A DNA stretch of 5,119 nt from Atopobiaceae bacterium (lineage in GTDB: Bacteria > Actinomycetota > Coriobacteriia > Coriobacteriales > Atopobiaceae): contig JAFUBJ010000145.1 in assembly GCA_017460265.1 (NCBI GenBank), positions 1 to 5,119 of the forward strand, read 5' to 3'. Of this stretch, positions 1-5,057 are shown in pieces. The notes below the pieces were generated by a model. That model was not told where the DNA came from and did not search any database. It saw nothing but the letters and a program-made list of their open reading frames with translations. Numbering within the stretch: position 1 is the first letter of the stretch; each line of letters starts with the position of its first letter. Made by a program: the position numbers and the translations under genes.

Positions 1-61
1 AGAGATAGGAAGGTTGTTGTGTCTTCTTGTTCATGCGAACGAGTGTACCATGACTGAGAGC

Positions 62-98
62 AAAAGGCGGCCACGGGCATTATCCCCGTGGCCGCCTT
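62..98 (-). terminator. Rho-independent terminator of the GntR-type regulator gene
   Basis: A perfect 14-bp inverted repeat (arms 64-77 and 85-98, 7-nt loop) is followed on the minus strand by TTTTG. It lies 22 bp beyond the stop codon of the minus-strand regulator at 121, so it fits an intrinsic terminator for that gene. On the plus strand the hairpin has no T-run after it, so it probably works in one direction only. Bases 1-61 beyond it show no gene I can support. Confidence 0.85.
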
Positions 99-120
99 GG
101 ATCTATGGATGAAGGGGCTG

Positions 121-855
121 CTAGCGCGTGATGCGCAGCGCAAAGTGGCGAGCCACGATGCGCAGGTCGCAGACAAAGACGGGCTCGTTTGCCTCGTCAA
201 CGATGGTGCCGACCTCTCGGAAGAGTGGCTCGCCCGGAGAGACTCCCAGCAGCTCCGACAGCTCGGCGTTTGCCTGGGACATCTCGATGAGGGCATCCTG
301 GACGTGCTGCGGGTGCTTTCCGCTTCCGCGCTCGATCACGTCGTAGAGGTTCTGGTTGTCGAGCTTCTCGGTCTCGAGGAACGGGAACTTGTCAAACGAG
401 AAGTAGGTCACCTCAAAGACCGCGGGCACGCCGTCGGCGGTGCGAATGCGACGGATGCGCAGGACGTCAGCGTTTTCGCTCACGTTGAGGTCTTTGGCAA
501 GCGTGGCGTCGGCGGGCATGTGAGCGCAGTCAAGGAGGCGTGCGCCGGACTTGACTCCTGCCTCGGAGCATACATCGCTAAAGGAGGTGAGGGCACCTGC
601 CTGGGTGAGCTTGGACTGGAGCTTGCGCGTGGTGACGTAGGTTCCCTTGCCCTGCTTCTTGGTGAGGTAACCGTCTGTGGAGAGCTCCTCGATGGCGCGG
701 CGAATCGTGATGCGGCTCACGGAATACATCTCGGAAAGTTCGGACTCTGAGGGAATCTTCTGGCCCACTGCATAGCGTCCGTCATCAATGCCCGACCGAA
801 TGTCGTTGATGACCTGCTGATATAGCGGAATGAGAGAATCACCTTCGAGCTTCAT
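121..855 (-). CDS. GntR-family (HutC/UTRA-type) transcriptional regulator
   Basis: Predicted cytoplasmic DNA-binding repressor of 244 aa, a usual length for HutC-subfamily GntR proteins. The N-terminal winged helix-turn-helix (about residues 9-75) shows the typical IPLYQQ opening, a PSESEL stretch, the recognition helix SRITIRRAIEEL and the wing GKGTYV. The rest (about 85-244) reads as a UTRA effector-binding domain, including LRIRRIRTADGVP followed by a strand with FEVTYF. UTRA proteins often bind phosphosugars or other small metabolites; the effector here cannot be named. The frame is open from an ATG at 925-927, but I choose ATG 853-855: AAGGAAGG (865-872) lies 9 nt upstream of it, and family similarity begins right after it. 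The gene is monocistronic, ends in its own terminator, and diverges from the DJ-1-type gene, which may be a target. Family call is firm; target and ligand are unknown. Confidence 0.92.
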   Translation of the reverse strand: MKLEGDSLIPLYQQVINDIRSGIDDGRYAVGQKIPSESELSEMYSVSRITIRRAIEELSTDGYLTKKQGKGTYVTTRKLQSKLTQAGALTSFSDVCSEAGVKSGARLLDCAHMPADATLAKDLNVSENADVLRIRRIRTADGVPAVFEVTYFSFDKFPFLETEKLDNQNLYDVIERGSGKHPQHVQDALIEMSQANAELSELLGVSPGEPLFREVGTIVDEANEPVFVCDLRIVARHFALRITR

Positions 856-1102
856 CCTCAGGAACCTTCCTTGCTTTACGGTACCTTGCATTATGGTAGA
901 TAAGTAATCAAGCAGTAACACAAGCACTTTAACGCTATTTCATCTAATTTGCGTCAAAAAGCTCCAAATCAGAACAAATCAATATTGTAATTATCTTGGG
1001 AGAGGAGCGTCAACCCTCGTCTGCCGCTTTGCCGCTCACGCCCCAAGCTGCACGCGTTACCATACATAAATGCATGTACACACAGAAGATGGGAGCTATG
1101 AC
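856..1102. other. Divergent intergenic region, AT-rich
   Basis: This 247-bp gap separates the divergent GntR-type and DJ-1-type genes and must hold both promoters. It is clearly more AT-rich than the coding DNA around it, mainly at 890-1000. For the minus-strand gene the best -10-like hexamer is CATAAT (890-895, inside the second 15-bp repeat), but the -35 at 17 bp spacing is poor. An alternative -35, TTGACG (952-957), has only a weak partner. For the plus-strand gene I find no convincing promoter pair. Apart from the tandem repeat listed separately, I see no RNA gene or ORF here. Confidence 0.5.
869..898 (-). repeat. Two abutting 15-bp direct repeats, candidate GntR operator
   Basis: On the plus strand, CCTTGCTTTACGGTA (869-883) is followed with no gap by CCTTGCATTATGGTA (884-898); 13 of 15 positions match. 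The array lies just upstream of the chosen regulator start. It overlaps that gene's ribosome site (865-872) and a -10-like CATAAT (890-895). A protein bound here could block transcription and translation of the regulator, which suggests autoregulation. Direct rather than inverted symmetry is unusual for GntR operators, so the role is inference; the repeat itself is plain in the sequence. Confidence 0.55.
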
Positions 1103-1684
1103 ATGACCGTGAATTCGGATGCTGCTCGCGTTGCCGTGCTCGTCGCAGAGGGTCTCGAGGAGATAGAGGGGCTGACCGTCGTCGATCTCCTTTTTAGGGC
1201 GGGTATTCCTTGCGACACGGTATCGATCACGAAGGAGCTCACCGTGACGTCGTCCCATAAGGTCACCATCGTGTGTGACCGCTCCATAGCCGACGACGAC
1301 TTTGACTTTGCCGCCTATAGCCTGGTGGTGCTTCCGGGCGGCGTTCCCGGCACTCCCAACCTGGCCGCATGCAAGCCGCTTGCGGCAGAGCTGCGTTGCC
1401 GCTTTGACGAGGGGCTTCCCGTTGCCGCCATCTGCGCTGCGCCCACCATCTTGGCTGAACTTGGCTTGCTTGAGGGCCGCCATGCCACGTGCTACCCGGA
1501 TCGCCTGCCAGTCCTTCAGGAGCACGGGGCTATCATCGATGCGGGCAGCGTCGTTGTGGACGGCAACCTCACGACCAGCCAGGGCATGGGCACCGCCATC
1601 GACTTCGGCCTGTCGCTCATTGCGCAGATCAAGGGGCAGGAAGAGGCGGGCCGCATTTCGCGAGCTATCGTCTACACCGAGTAA
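1103..1684 (+). CDS. DJ-1/PfpI (ThiJ)-family protein
   Basis: Predicted 193-aa cytoplasmic protein with the DJ-1/PfpI flavodoxin-like fold, close to the usual length of the DJ-1/YajL branch. The opening strand VAVLVAEGLEEIE carries the conserved glutamates; E22 aligns with DJ-1 Glu18. VVLPGG (75-80) then PGTPNL matches the family GG loop, and AAICAAPTIL (108-117) is the nucleophile elbow with reactive Cys111. Later come ATCYPDRL and the closing strand AIVYTE. Members have been linked to oxidative or carbonyl stress, glyoxalase or chaperone activity, and proposed deglycation, which is disputed; the exact activity cannot be read from sequence. An in-frame ATG exists at 1070, but ATG 1103 has GGGAG 7 nt upstream (1091-1095) and family similarity starts just after it. 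Arginine codons are mostly CGN, unlike the insertion sequence downstream. Confidence 0.9.
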   Translation: MTVNSDAARVAVLVAEGLEEIEGLTVVDLLFRAGIPCDTVSITKELTVTSSHKVTIVCDRSIADDDFDFAAYSLVVLPGGVPGTPNLAACKPLAAELRCRFDEGLPVAAICAAPTILAELGLLEGRHATCYPDRLPVLQEHGAIIDAGSVVVDGNLTTSQGMGTAIDFGLSLIAQIKGQEEAGRISRAIVYTE

Positions 1685-1742
1685 CGGCTGGGTTTGGTTT
1701 AGCCTCCGATACTGCCAAACGCGTCCTTTGCGTTGATACGTT
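1685..1742 (+). pseudogene. Left fragment of a reading frame interrupted by the insertion sequence
   Basis: These 58 bp lie between the DJ-1-type stop and the left end of the insertion sequence. In the frame that starts at 1684 they read TAGFGLASDTAKRVLCVDT without a stop. When the element and one GTT copy are removed, this frame continues directly into the open frame at 3714-3846. There is no ATG, GTG or TTG in this frame after the DJ-1 stop; the only upstream ATG (1489) lies deep inside the DJ-1 gene in another frame. It is best seen as a gene remnant that had already lost its 5' part, though a chance open frame is possible. Confidence 0.3.
1740..1742. repeat. Target-site duplication, left copy (GTT)
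   Basis: GTT directly abuts the left inverted repeat and matches GTT at 3711-3713 directly after the right inverted repeat. Three base pairs is a normal duplication length for IS3-family elements. An identical triplet could arise by chance about once in 64, but the exact abutment to both repeat ends supports it. Confidence 0.75.
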
Positions 1743-1769
1743 GGGACTGCGGTGGGAATCCTGGACCAA
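1743..1769 (+). repeat. Left terminal inverted repeat (IRL) of the insertion sequence
   Basis: It begins GGGACTGCGGTGG and ends TGGACCAA. Compared with the reverse complement of 3684-3710, 23 of 27 positions match: the outer 13 and inner 8 are identical, with four mismatches between. The outer block is the likely cleavage end and the inner block the likely transposase-binding part. Confidence 0.9.
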
Positions 1770-1791
1770 ATAGGAACAGGAAGGAATCCGC

Positions 1792-3354
1792 ATGTACAGC
1801 ACTGAGCAGCGAAGGGTTGCAATAGAGACCTTCATCAGGTTCGACCACAGCTATGCTGACACGATAGCCGAGCTGGGATATCCCGACAGGCACACGCTCA
1901 GGAACTGGTGGGGAGAGTACAGGGAGACTGGTGAGGTCCCTATAGCCAAGATAATCCGCGAACCGCGGTTCTCGGACGAGCAGAAGCGCGAGGCGGTCGA
2001 GCACTACCTCAGCCACGGCAAGAGGCTGAAGAGGACGATGAGGGCGCTTGGCTACCCGAAGAGTCGCATGACGCTTTGCGACTGGGTCGACGAGCTCGCC
2101 CCCGGCCAGCGCAGGTACAGGGGCCCCAACCCGAAGCGGGACCCCGTCCCCGTGGAGAAGAAGGTGCAGGTCGTGGCCGAGCTCGAGGCGCGGACGGGGC
2201 CTGCGGTGGAAATCGCCGAGAGGCACGGCGTGTCGCGCACGGCGCCGTACATATGGCGCAGGGAAATCATGGGGGATAATGTCGGGGACACCGAGGAGAG
2301 AGGCGTTCCCGTGAGCAAGGAATTCGACGAGCTGCCCGACGACGTCGGCGAGCTCCAGGACATGCTGCGAGAGGCGAAGATGCAGCTCAGGAGGGTGCAG
2401 CTCGAGCTCGACGTGCGGCAGGCGACCCTCGAGATACTAAAAAAAGACCCAGGCGCCGACCCGGACCGCCTGTCCAACGCGGAGAAGGCGGCGATGGTGA
2501 CGGCGCTGAGGGGCAAGTATAGGCTCTGCGAGCTCCTGCCCGTCGTGGGCATGGCCAAGAGCAGCTACGAGTACGCGGCGAACGCCCAGGCGAGGGGCGA
2601 GACCGAGGAGCATGCCGCCGCCAGGAAGGCCGTCGTTGCCGCGTTCGAGGCCAGCGGCGGCACGTACGGCTACAGGCGCATCACCGCCTCCGTGGGCGTC
2701 GGCGAGTGGACCGTGCGCGGCATCATGAGGGACGAGGGCCTCGTCGCCCGCGCCGCCAAGAGGAAGCGCGGCTACAGCTCCTACGAGGGGGAGACCTCCG
2801 AGGCGCCCCCGAACCTGCTGCGCGACGAGAGGGGGAAGCACCACTTCCGCGCCGACGGGCCCAACGAGCTCTGGGTAACCGACGTGACCGAGTTCCGCAT
2901 CCCTGCCGGCAAGGTGTACCTCTCGCCCATCGTGGACTGCTTCGACGGCATGCCGCTGAGCTGGTCGATCTCGACCTCGCCGGACGCCGAGATGGCCAAC
3001 TCGTCGCTGCTCGGCGCCTGCGGGTGGCTAGGCGAGGGCGACCACCCCAAGGTCCACTCGGATCGGGGCTGCCACTATCGCTGGCCCGGATGGATAAGGA
3101 TATGCGACGAGCACGGCCTGGTCAGGTCGATGTCCAGGAAGGGGTGCAGCCCCGACAACGCAAGGTGCGAGGGGTTCTTCGGCAGGCTGAAGATAGAGTT
3201 CTTCTACGGCTGTGACTGGAGCGGTGTCACGATCGACGAGTTCATGGGGATGCTCGACGCGTACCTGAGGTGGTATCGTGACGTCAGGATCAAGAGCGAC
3301 CTCGGCTACAGGAGCCCGATGCAGCACCGTCGGGACCTTGGCCTGGCTGCATAG
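1792..3354 (+). CDS. IS3-family DDE transposase, OrfA and OrfB in one frame
   Basis: A 520-aa transposase that would cut and join the element's ends. Three helix-turn-helix modules fill the N-terminus (about residues 4-45, 59-102, 118-160); the first two resemble each other (LGYP....L..W..E), like an internal duplication. A leucine zipper follows with V185, L192, L199, L206 and L213 in exact heptads. The OrfB-like half has an HTH_21-type segment (about 272-325, with GTYGYRRI) and an rve integrase core with D364 (WVTDVTEF), D424 (HSDRG) and E460 (NARCEGFFGRLKIEFF); D-35-E is the IS3 spacing. AGGAAGGA (1778-1785) precedes the ATG by 6 nt. IS3 elements usually make this protein by -1 frameshifting between two ORFs, but here one frame encodes it all. 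An internal ATG at 2494 with GGAGAAGG upstream could start an OrfB-only product. Longer than most IS3 transposases; all catalytic residues are present. Confidence 0.95.
   Translation: MYSTEQRRVAIETFIRFDHSYADTIAELGYPDRHTLRNWWGEYRETGEVPIAKIIREPRFSDEQKREAVEHYLSHGKRLKRTMRALGYPKSRMTLCDWVDELAPGQRRYRGPNPKRDPVPVEKKVQVVAELEARTGPAVEIAERHGVSRTAPYIWRREIMGDNVGDTEERGVPVSKEFDELPDDVGELQDMLREAKMQLRRVQLELDVRQATLEILKKDPGADPDRLSNAEKAAMVTALRGKYRLCELLPVVGMAKSSYEYAANAQARGETEEHAAARKAVVAAFEASGGTYGYRRITASVGVGEWTVRGIMRDEGLVARAAKRKRGYSSYEGETSEAPPNLLRDERGKHHFRADGPNELWVTDVTEFRIPAGKVYLSPIVDCFDGMPLSWSISTSPDAEMANSSLLGACGWLGEGDHPKVHSDRGCHYRWPGWIRICDEHGLVRSMSRKGCSPDNARCEGFFGRLKIEFFYGCDWSGVTIDEFMGMLDAYLRWYRDVRIKSDLGYRSPMQHRRDLGLAA
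2439..2446 (+). promoter_or_regulatory. A7G slippery tract at the OrfA/OrfB junction
   Basis: The codons CTA AAA AAA GAC (residues 216-219) hold seven consecutive A and then G, the typical IS3-family frameshift motif, exactly where OrfA normally gives way to OrfB. Here frame 0 is already the full transposase. A -1 slip after K218 would add 25 codons and stop at 2520-2522, giving a 243-aa protein with the HTH modules and zipper but no catalytic domain. Slippage in the other direction stops at 2498-2500. A stimulator is not obvious: the nearest AGGAGGG is more than 40 nt upstream. Confidence 0.5.
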
Positions 3355-3365
3355 GGGGTGCACGG

Positions 3366-3674
3366 ATGAAGGTGTCGGAGCTGGCGGACGCCCTGCGCGG
3401 ATCGAACCCGGAGGCGGAGGTCGTCACGTGCCTGGAGATTCCCGACGGGGAGGGTGACTACCTCCTCTTTAGCGAGTGCCCTCCCTCGTTCGCAGAGCCG
3501 TATCCCGGCGACGATGGCAGGTTCCTCGTGCACGCGGCCCTCACGCTCGGTGAGCTCGCCTCGCAGGCATGCGACCCCTCGGTCATACGTGAGCTCGCGA
3601 GGGCATTGGAGCGAGAGGCGGACTCGATGGAACCGGATGAGGCAGGCAACGACGAAGGGTACGATAGCTTGTAA
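3366..3674 (+). CDS. Acidic 102-aa protein of unknown function carried inside the insertion sequence
   Basis: I do not recognise a defined family. The start ATG lies 11 nt after the transposase stop, with GGGGGTG (3354-3360) as ribosome site, so it is probably translated from the transposase mRNA. The stop is 9 nt before the right inverted repeat, so the gene belongs to the element. The protein has 24 Asp/Glu against 6 Lys/Arg and no membrane segment or signal peptide. The N-terminus MKVSELADALRGSNPEAEVV recalls small phage or hypothetical proteins opening with a short helix, a 'DPDAEVV'-like turn and a strand; this is a resemblance, not an assignment. A helical segment with REL..ALEREAD lies near residues 74-88. 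It might bind or modulate the transposase, or mimic DNA charge, but both are speculation. A chance ORF is less likely given its fit between transposase and repeat, its ribosome site, and its balanced composition. Confidence 0.7.
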   Translation: MKVSELADALRGSNPEAEVVTCLEIPDGEGDYLLFSECPPSFAEPYPGDDGRFLVHAALTLGELASQACDPSVIRELARALEREADSMEPDEAGNDEGYDSL

Positions 3675-3683
3675 CGTTGGATC

Positions 3684-3710
3684 TTGGTCCAAGTTCACCA
3701 CCGCAGTCCC
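3684..3710 (-). repeat. Right terminal inverted repeat (IRR) of the insertion sequence
   Basis: The reverse complement starts GGGACTGCGGTGG and ends TTGGACCAA, matching the left repeat at 23 of 27 positions. Its inner part contains the short palindrome CTTGGTCCAAG (3683-3693). The passenger ORF stops at 3674, just outside the repeat. If the ends were joined in a transposon circle I see no good new -35/-10 pair across the junction. Confidence 0.9.
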
Positions 3711-3713
3711 GTT
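3711..3713. repeat. Target-site duplication, right copy (GTT)
   Basis: GTT directly follows the right inverted repeat and equals the triplet at 1740-1742 before the left repeat. The next base outside differs in the frame of comparison (C before the left copy, T after the right), so the duplication is 3 bp, not 4. Confidence 0.75.
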
Positions 3714-3846
3714 TGGGGAACTATCGGTTGACAAAAACAGCGACTTCGTCATCATCGACCGCGACGACGGCACGCAGGATACGGTCTATGGCGAGGGTCC
3801 GGGCTCGTCGTTCACGTCATCCAACGGACACCGGTACTGGAGCTGA
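3712..3846 (+). pseudogene. Right fragment of the reading frame interrupted by the insertion sequence
   Basis: The frame beginning TTT GGG GAA is open for 44 codons to TGA at 3844-3846, reading FGELSVDKNSDFVIIDRDDG and, later, GEGPGSSFTSSNGHRYW. Its composition (FVIIDRDDGTQ, then a Gly/Ser/aromatic end) looks like a real protein C-terminus more than noise. It has no ATG, GTG or TTG start, so it cannot be an independent gene. With the insertion sequence removed it joins in frame to the fragment at 1685-1742. Family not recognised. The alternative is intergenic DNA that happens to be open. Confidence 0.4.
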
Positions 3847-3953
3847 TCCGCGACCCCCCTTTGGGGCAAAAAGGTTGCATTCCTTTTGGCGGGGAAATAC
3901 GCCCTCTCGCCGACATGCTCCCGCTCGAAAAAAAACGCGTGCATACAGTGGAC
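3847..3953. other. Intergenic stretch with a hairpin and an A8 tract
   Basis: No gene is visible here. An inverted repeat pairs GCAAAAAGG (3866-3874) with CCTTTTGGC (3882-3890), 8 of 9 pairs with a 7-nt loop. A smaller overlapping hairpin, CCCC-TTT-GGGG (3856-3866), shares its last G, so the two compete. Neither is followed by a T-run on the plus strand, so a standard terminator is not supported. An A8 tract (3928-3935) lies about 20 bp upstream of the candidate -35 of the LacI-type gene and could act as an UP-like element. Confidence 0.35.
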
Positions 3954-3981
3954 CTGTCACTTGATTGGAAACGTTTACGAT
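3954..3981 (+). promoter_or_regulatory. Candidate promoter of the LacI-family gene
   Basis: CTGTCA (3954-3959) and TACGAT (3976-3981) are separated by 16 bp; each matches the housekeeping consensus at 4 of 6 positions. Transcription would start near 3988, giving a leader of about 23 nt. The -10 box lies within the operator-like palindrome, as expected for an autoregulated LacI-type gene. The promoter match itself is modest. Confidence 0.35.
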
Positions 3982-3990
3982 GACGTTTAC
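3966..3990 (+). promoter_or_regulatory. LacI/cre-type operator with a repeated half-site
   Basis: TGGAAACGTTTACG (3966-3979) holds the perfect core AAACGTTT around a central CG and closely fits the LacI/CcpA-type pattern TG.AA.CG.T..C. The half-site ACGTTTAC (3971-3978) recurs exactly at 3983-3990, 12 bp later on the same face by about one helical turn. It sits 20-45 bp upstream of the LacI-family start and overlaps the candidate -10. The adjacent regulator has the hinge leucine (SSARTL) that in this family inserts at a central CG. Binding by its own product is the simplest reading; binding by a global CcpA-like regulator is possible. Confidence 0.65.
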
Positions 3991-4010
3991 AGCCGTGATG
4001 GGAGCGCGCG

Positions 4011-5039
4011 ATGGCAACCATCCATGACATAGCCCAGATCTCCGGTTACAGCATCGGGACGGTGTCTCGTGTGATCAACAACCGCGCAGACGTCAGCGAG
4101 AAGGCTAGGAAGAAAATCGAAGCGGTCATTCGGGAGCAGGGCTTCCAGCCAAACTCAAGCGCCCGCACGCTCCGGCAGTCCATGTCTTCAGAGGTCTACA
4201 TCGTCGTGCGCGGCATCGCAAACACCTTCCTCCAGTCGCTCCTCGAAAAGACCCAGATCCGCATCGGCGAGCATGGCGAGAGCGCGAGCGTGCAGTTCAT
4301 CAAAGAGGCAGAGGACGAGGTTGCCGTAGCCGCAAAGATCATGCAGGGCATAAAGCCCAAAGGACTGGTCTTTTTGGGAGGCAACACCAACACCTTCCGG
4401 CAGACGTTCTCCGTATTCACCGTGCCGAGCGTGCTCATCTCGGCCGATGCGGAAAGCCTCGGGTTCGACAACCTGTCAAGCTTCAGCACCGACGACAGGG
4501 ATGCTGGTGGCTGCGCGGCGAGGGCGTTGGTCTCGAAGGGGCACCGAAGAATCGGCATCCTCGGTGGATACCCGGGAGACGCCGAGGGAGAGCAGTCGGG
4601 CAACGGCCCGTCGCTGCGCATCCGTGGGGCCGTCGAGGAACTCGAACGCAGCGGGGTCTCGTTTGACTTTGCGAGGGACTACGAACCGTGCCCCTTCTCT
4701 GCGGAGGCGGGCTACCAGGCTGCGAAGCGGCTGCTCTCGCGCACCCCAGACCTGACCGCCGCCTTTGCCATCAGCGACTCCCTTGCCATCGGCGCGATGC
4801 GTGCGTTTCGCGACATGGGGCTTCACACGCCGCGCGACATATCGCTCGTTGGCTTCGACGGGATCGTTCCCACGAGGTACACGATACCCAGGCTTGCCAC
4901 CATCGAGCAGGACGTCGAACTGCTTGCCCGCAGGGGTGTCGATGACCTGCTCATGAGGATCAGCTGCGAAGGTCCGGCAGTGCACGAGAAGATTCCCTAC
5001 AGGTTCGTAAACGGCGAGAGCATCGCTCAGCCGAGATAG
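4011..5039 (+). CDS. LacI-family transcriptional regulator, probably of sugar uptake
   Basis: A full-length 342-aa LacI/GalR repressor. The N-terminal HTH (residues 2-50) starts ATIHDIAQISGYSIGTVSRV, with the recognition helix in YSIGTVSRVINN, and the hinge helix SSARTLRQ (49-56) follows. The periplasmic-binding-protein-like effector domain (about 60-335) has the family marks STDDRDAGG (159-167), GHRRIGILGG (177-186), RIRG (203-206), AISDSLAIGAMRAFRDMG (253-270) and DISLVGFD (276-283). Start ATG 4011 has GGGAG (4000-4004) 6 nt upstream. The ligand is probably a sugar, because an ABC sugar-importer ATPase begins 18 nt after the stop; which sugar cannot be told. Near the C-terminus the common RES motif reads NGES (334-337), so one usual arginine is absent, which may matter little. 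Regulator and ATPase are probably cotranscribed, and an operator-like site upstream suggests autoregulation. Confidence 0.95.
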   Translation: MATIHDIAQISGYSIGTVSRVINNRADVSEKARKKIEAVIREQGFQPNSSARTLRQSMSSEVYIVVRGIANTFLQSLLEKTQIRIGEHGESASVQFIKEAEDEVAVAAKIMQGIKPKGLVFLGGNTNTFRQTFSVFTVPSVLISADAESLGFDNLSSFSTDDRDAGGCAARALVSKGHRRIGILGGYPGDAEGEQSGNGPSLRIRGAVEELERSGVSFDFARDYEPCPFSAEAGYQAAKRLLSRTPDLTAAFAISDSLAIGAMRAFRDMGLHTPRDISLVGFDGIVPTRYTIPRLATIEQDVELLARRGVDDLLMRISCEGPAVHEKIPYRFVNGESIAQPR

Positions 5040-5057
5040 AGGAAGGTAGGTGGGGCG

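Larger units (their letters stand above)
1743..3710 (+). mobile_element. Complete IS3-family insertion sequence with an extra passenger ORF
   Basis: A 1968-bp element bounded by 27-bp imperfect inverted repeats and flanked by GTT duplications. It encodes a one-frame IS3-type transposase (1792-3354) and a short acidic ORF (3366-3674), both on the same strand. Most IS3-family elements are about 1.2-1.6 kb; the extra length comes from an enlarged N-terminal DNA-binding part and the second ORF. Both ends, the DDE triad and the duplication are intact, so the copy looks complete, possibly active and fairly recent. Arginine codons in the transposase are dominated by AGG, whereas the DJ-1-type gene next door uses mainly CGN, which suggests foreign origin. 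The ends read GGGACTG rather than the common IS3 TG...CA termini, so the exact subgroup is left open. Confidence 0.9.

Noticed and set aside
1..34. Minus-strand ATG at 32-34 opening MNKKTQQPSYL to the window edge
   Set aside because: No ribosome site in front of it and only 11 codons visible; too little to call a gene start.
88..750. Long plus-strand frame of 220 codons antisense to the GntR-type gene
   Set aside because: No family resemblance, begins inside the terminator hairpin, and the opposite strand encodes a clear GntR/UTRA protein.
856..927. Upstream start (ATG 925-927) for the GntR-type regulator
   Set aside because: No ribosome site, and the extra 24 residues are outside family similarity and would be encoded by the tandem repeats.
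1070..1102. Upstream start (ATG 1070) for the DJ-1-type gene
   Set aside because: No Shine-Dalgarno sequence upstream, while ATG 1103 has GGGAG at good spacing and fits the family start.
1010..1822. 270-codon minus-strand frame over the DJ-1-type gene and the left end of the insertion sequence
   Set aside because: It crosses an element boundary and has no recognisable domain; a high-GC shadow frame.
2052..2844. Minus-strand frames of 168 and 135 codons inside the transposase
   Set aside because: Antisense shadows of a gene with an intact catalytic triad; low-complexity Ser/Arg or Ala/Gly composition.
3306..3773. 155-codon minus-strand frame over the passenger ORF
   Set aside because: Spans the end of the transposase, the right inverted repeat and the flank; no ribosome site or family features, whereas the plus-strand ORF fits neatly inside the element.
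3928..3953. T8 run on the minus strand as a terminator
   Set aside because: No stable stem directly before the T-run and no minus-strand gene to terminate.
3677..3964. 95-codon plus-strand frame running through the right end of the element
   Set aside because: Arg/Ser/Thr-rich shadow composition and it starts inside the element's end; the alternative frame at 3712-3846 is more protein-like.
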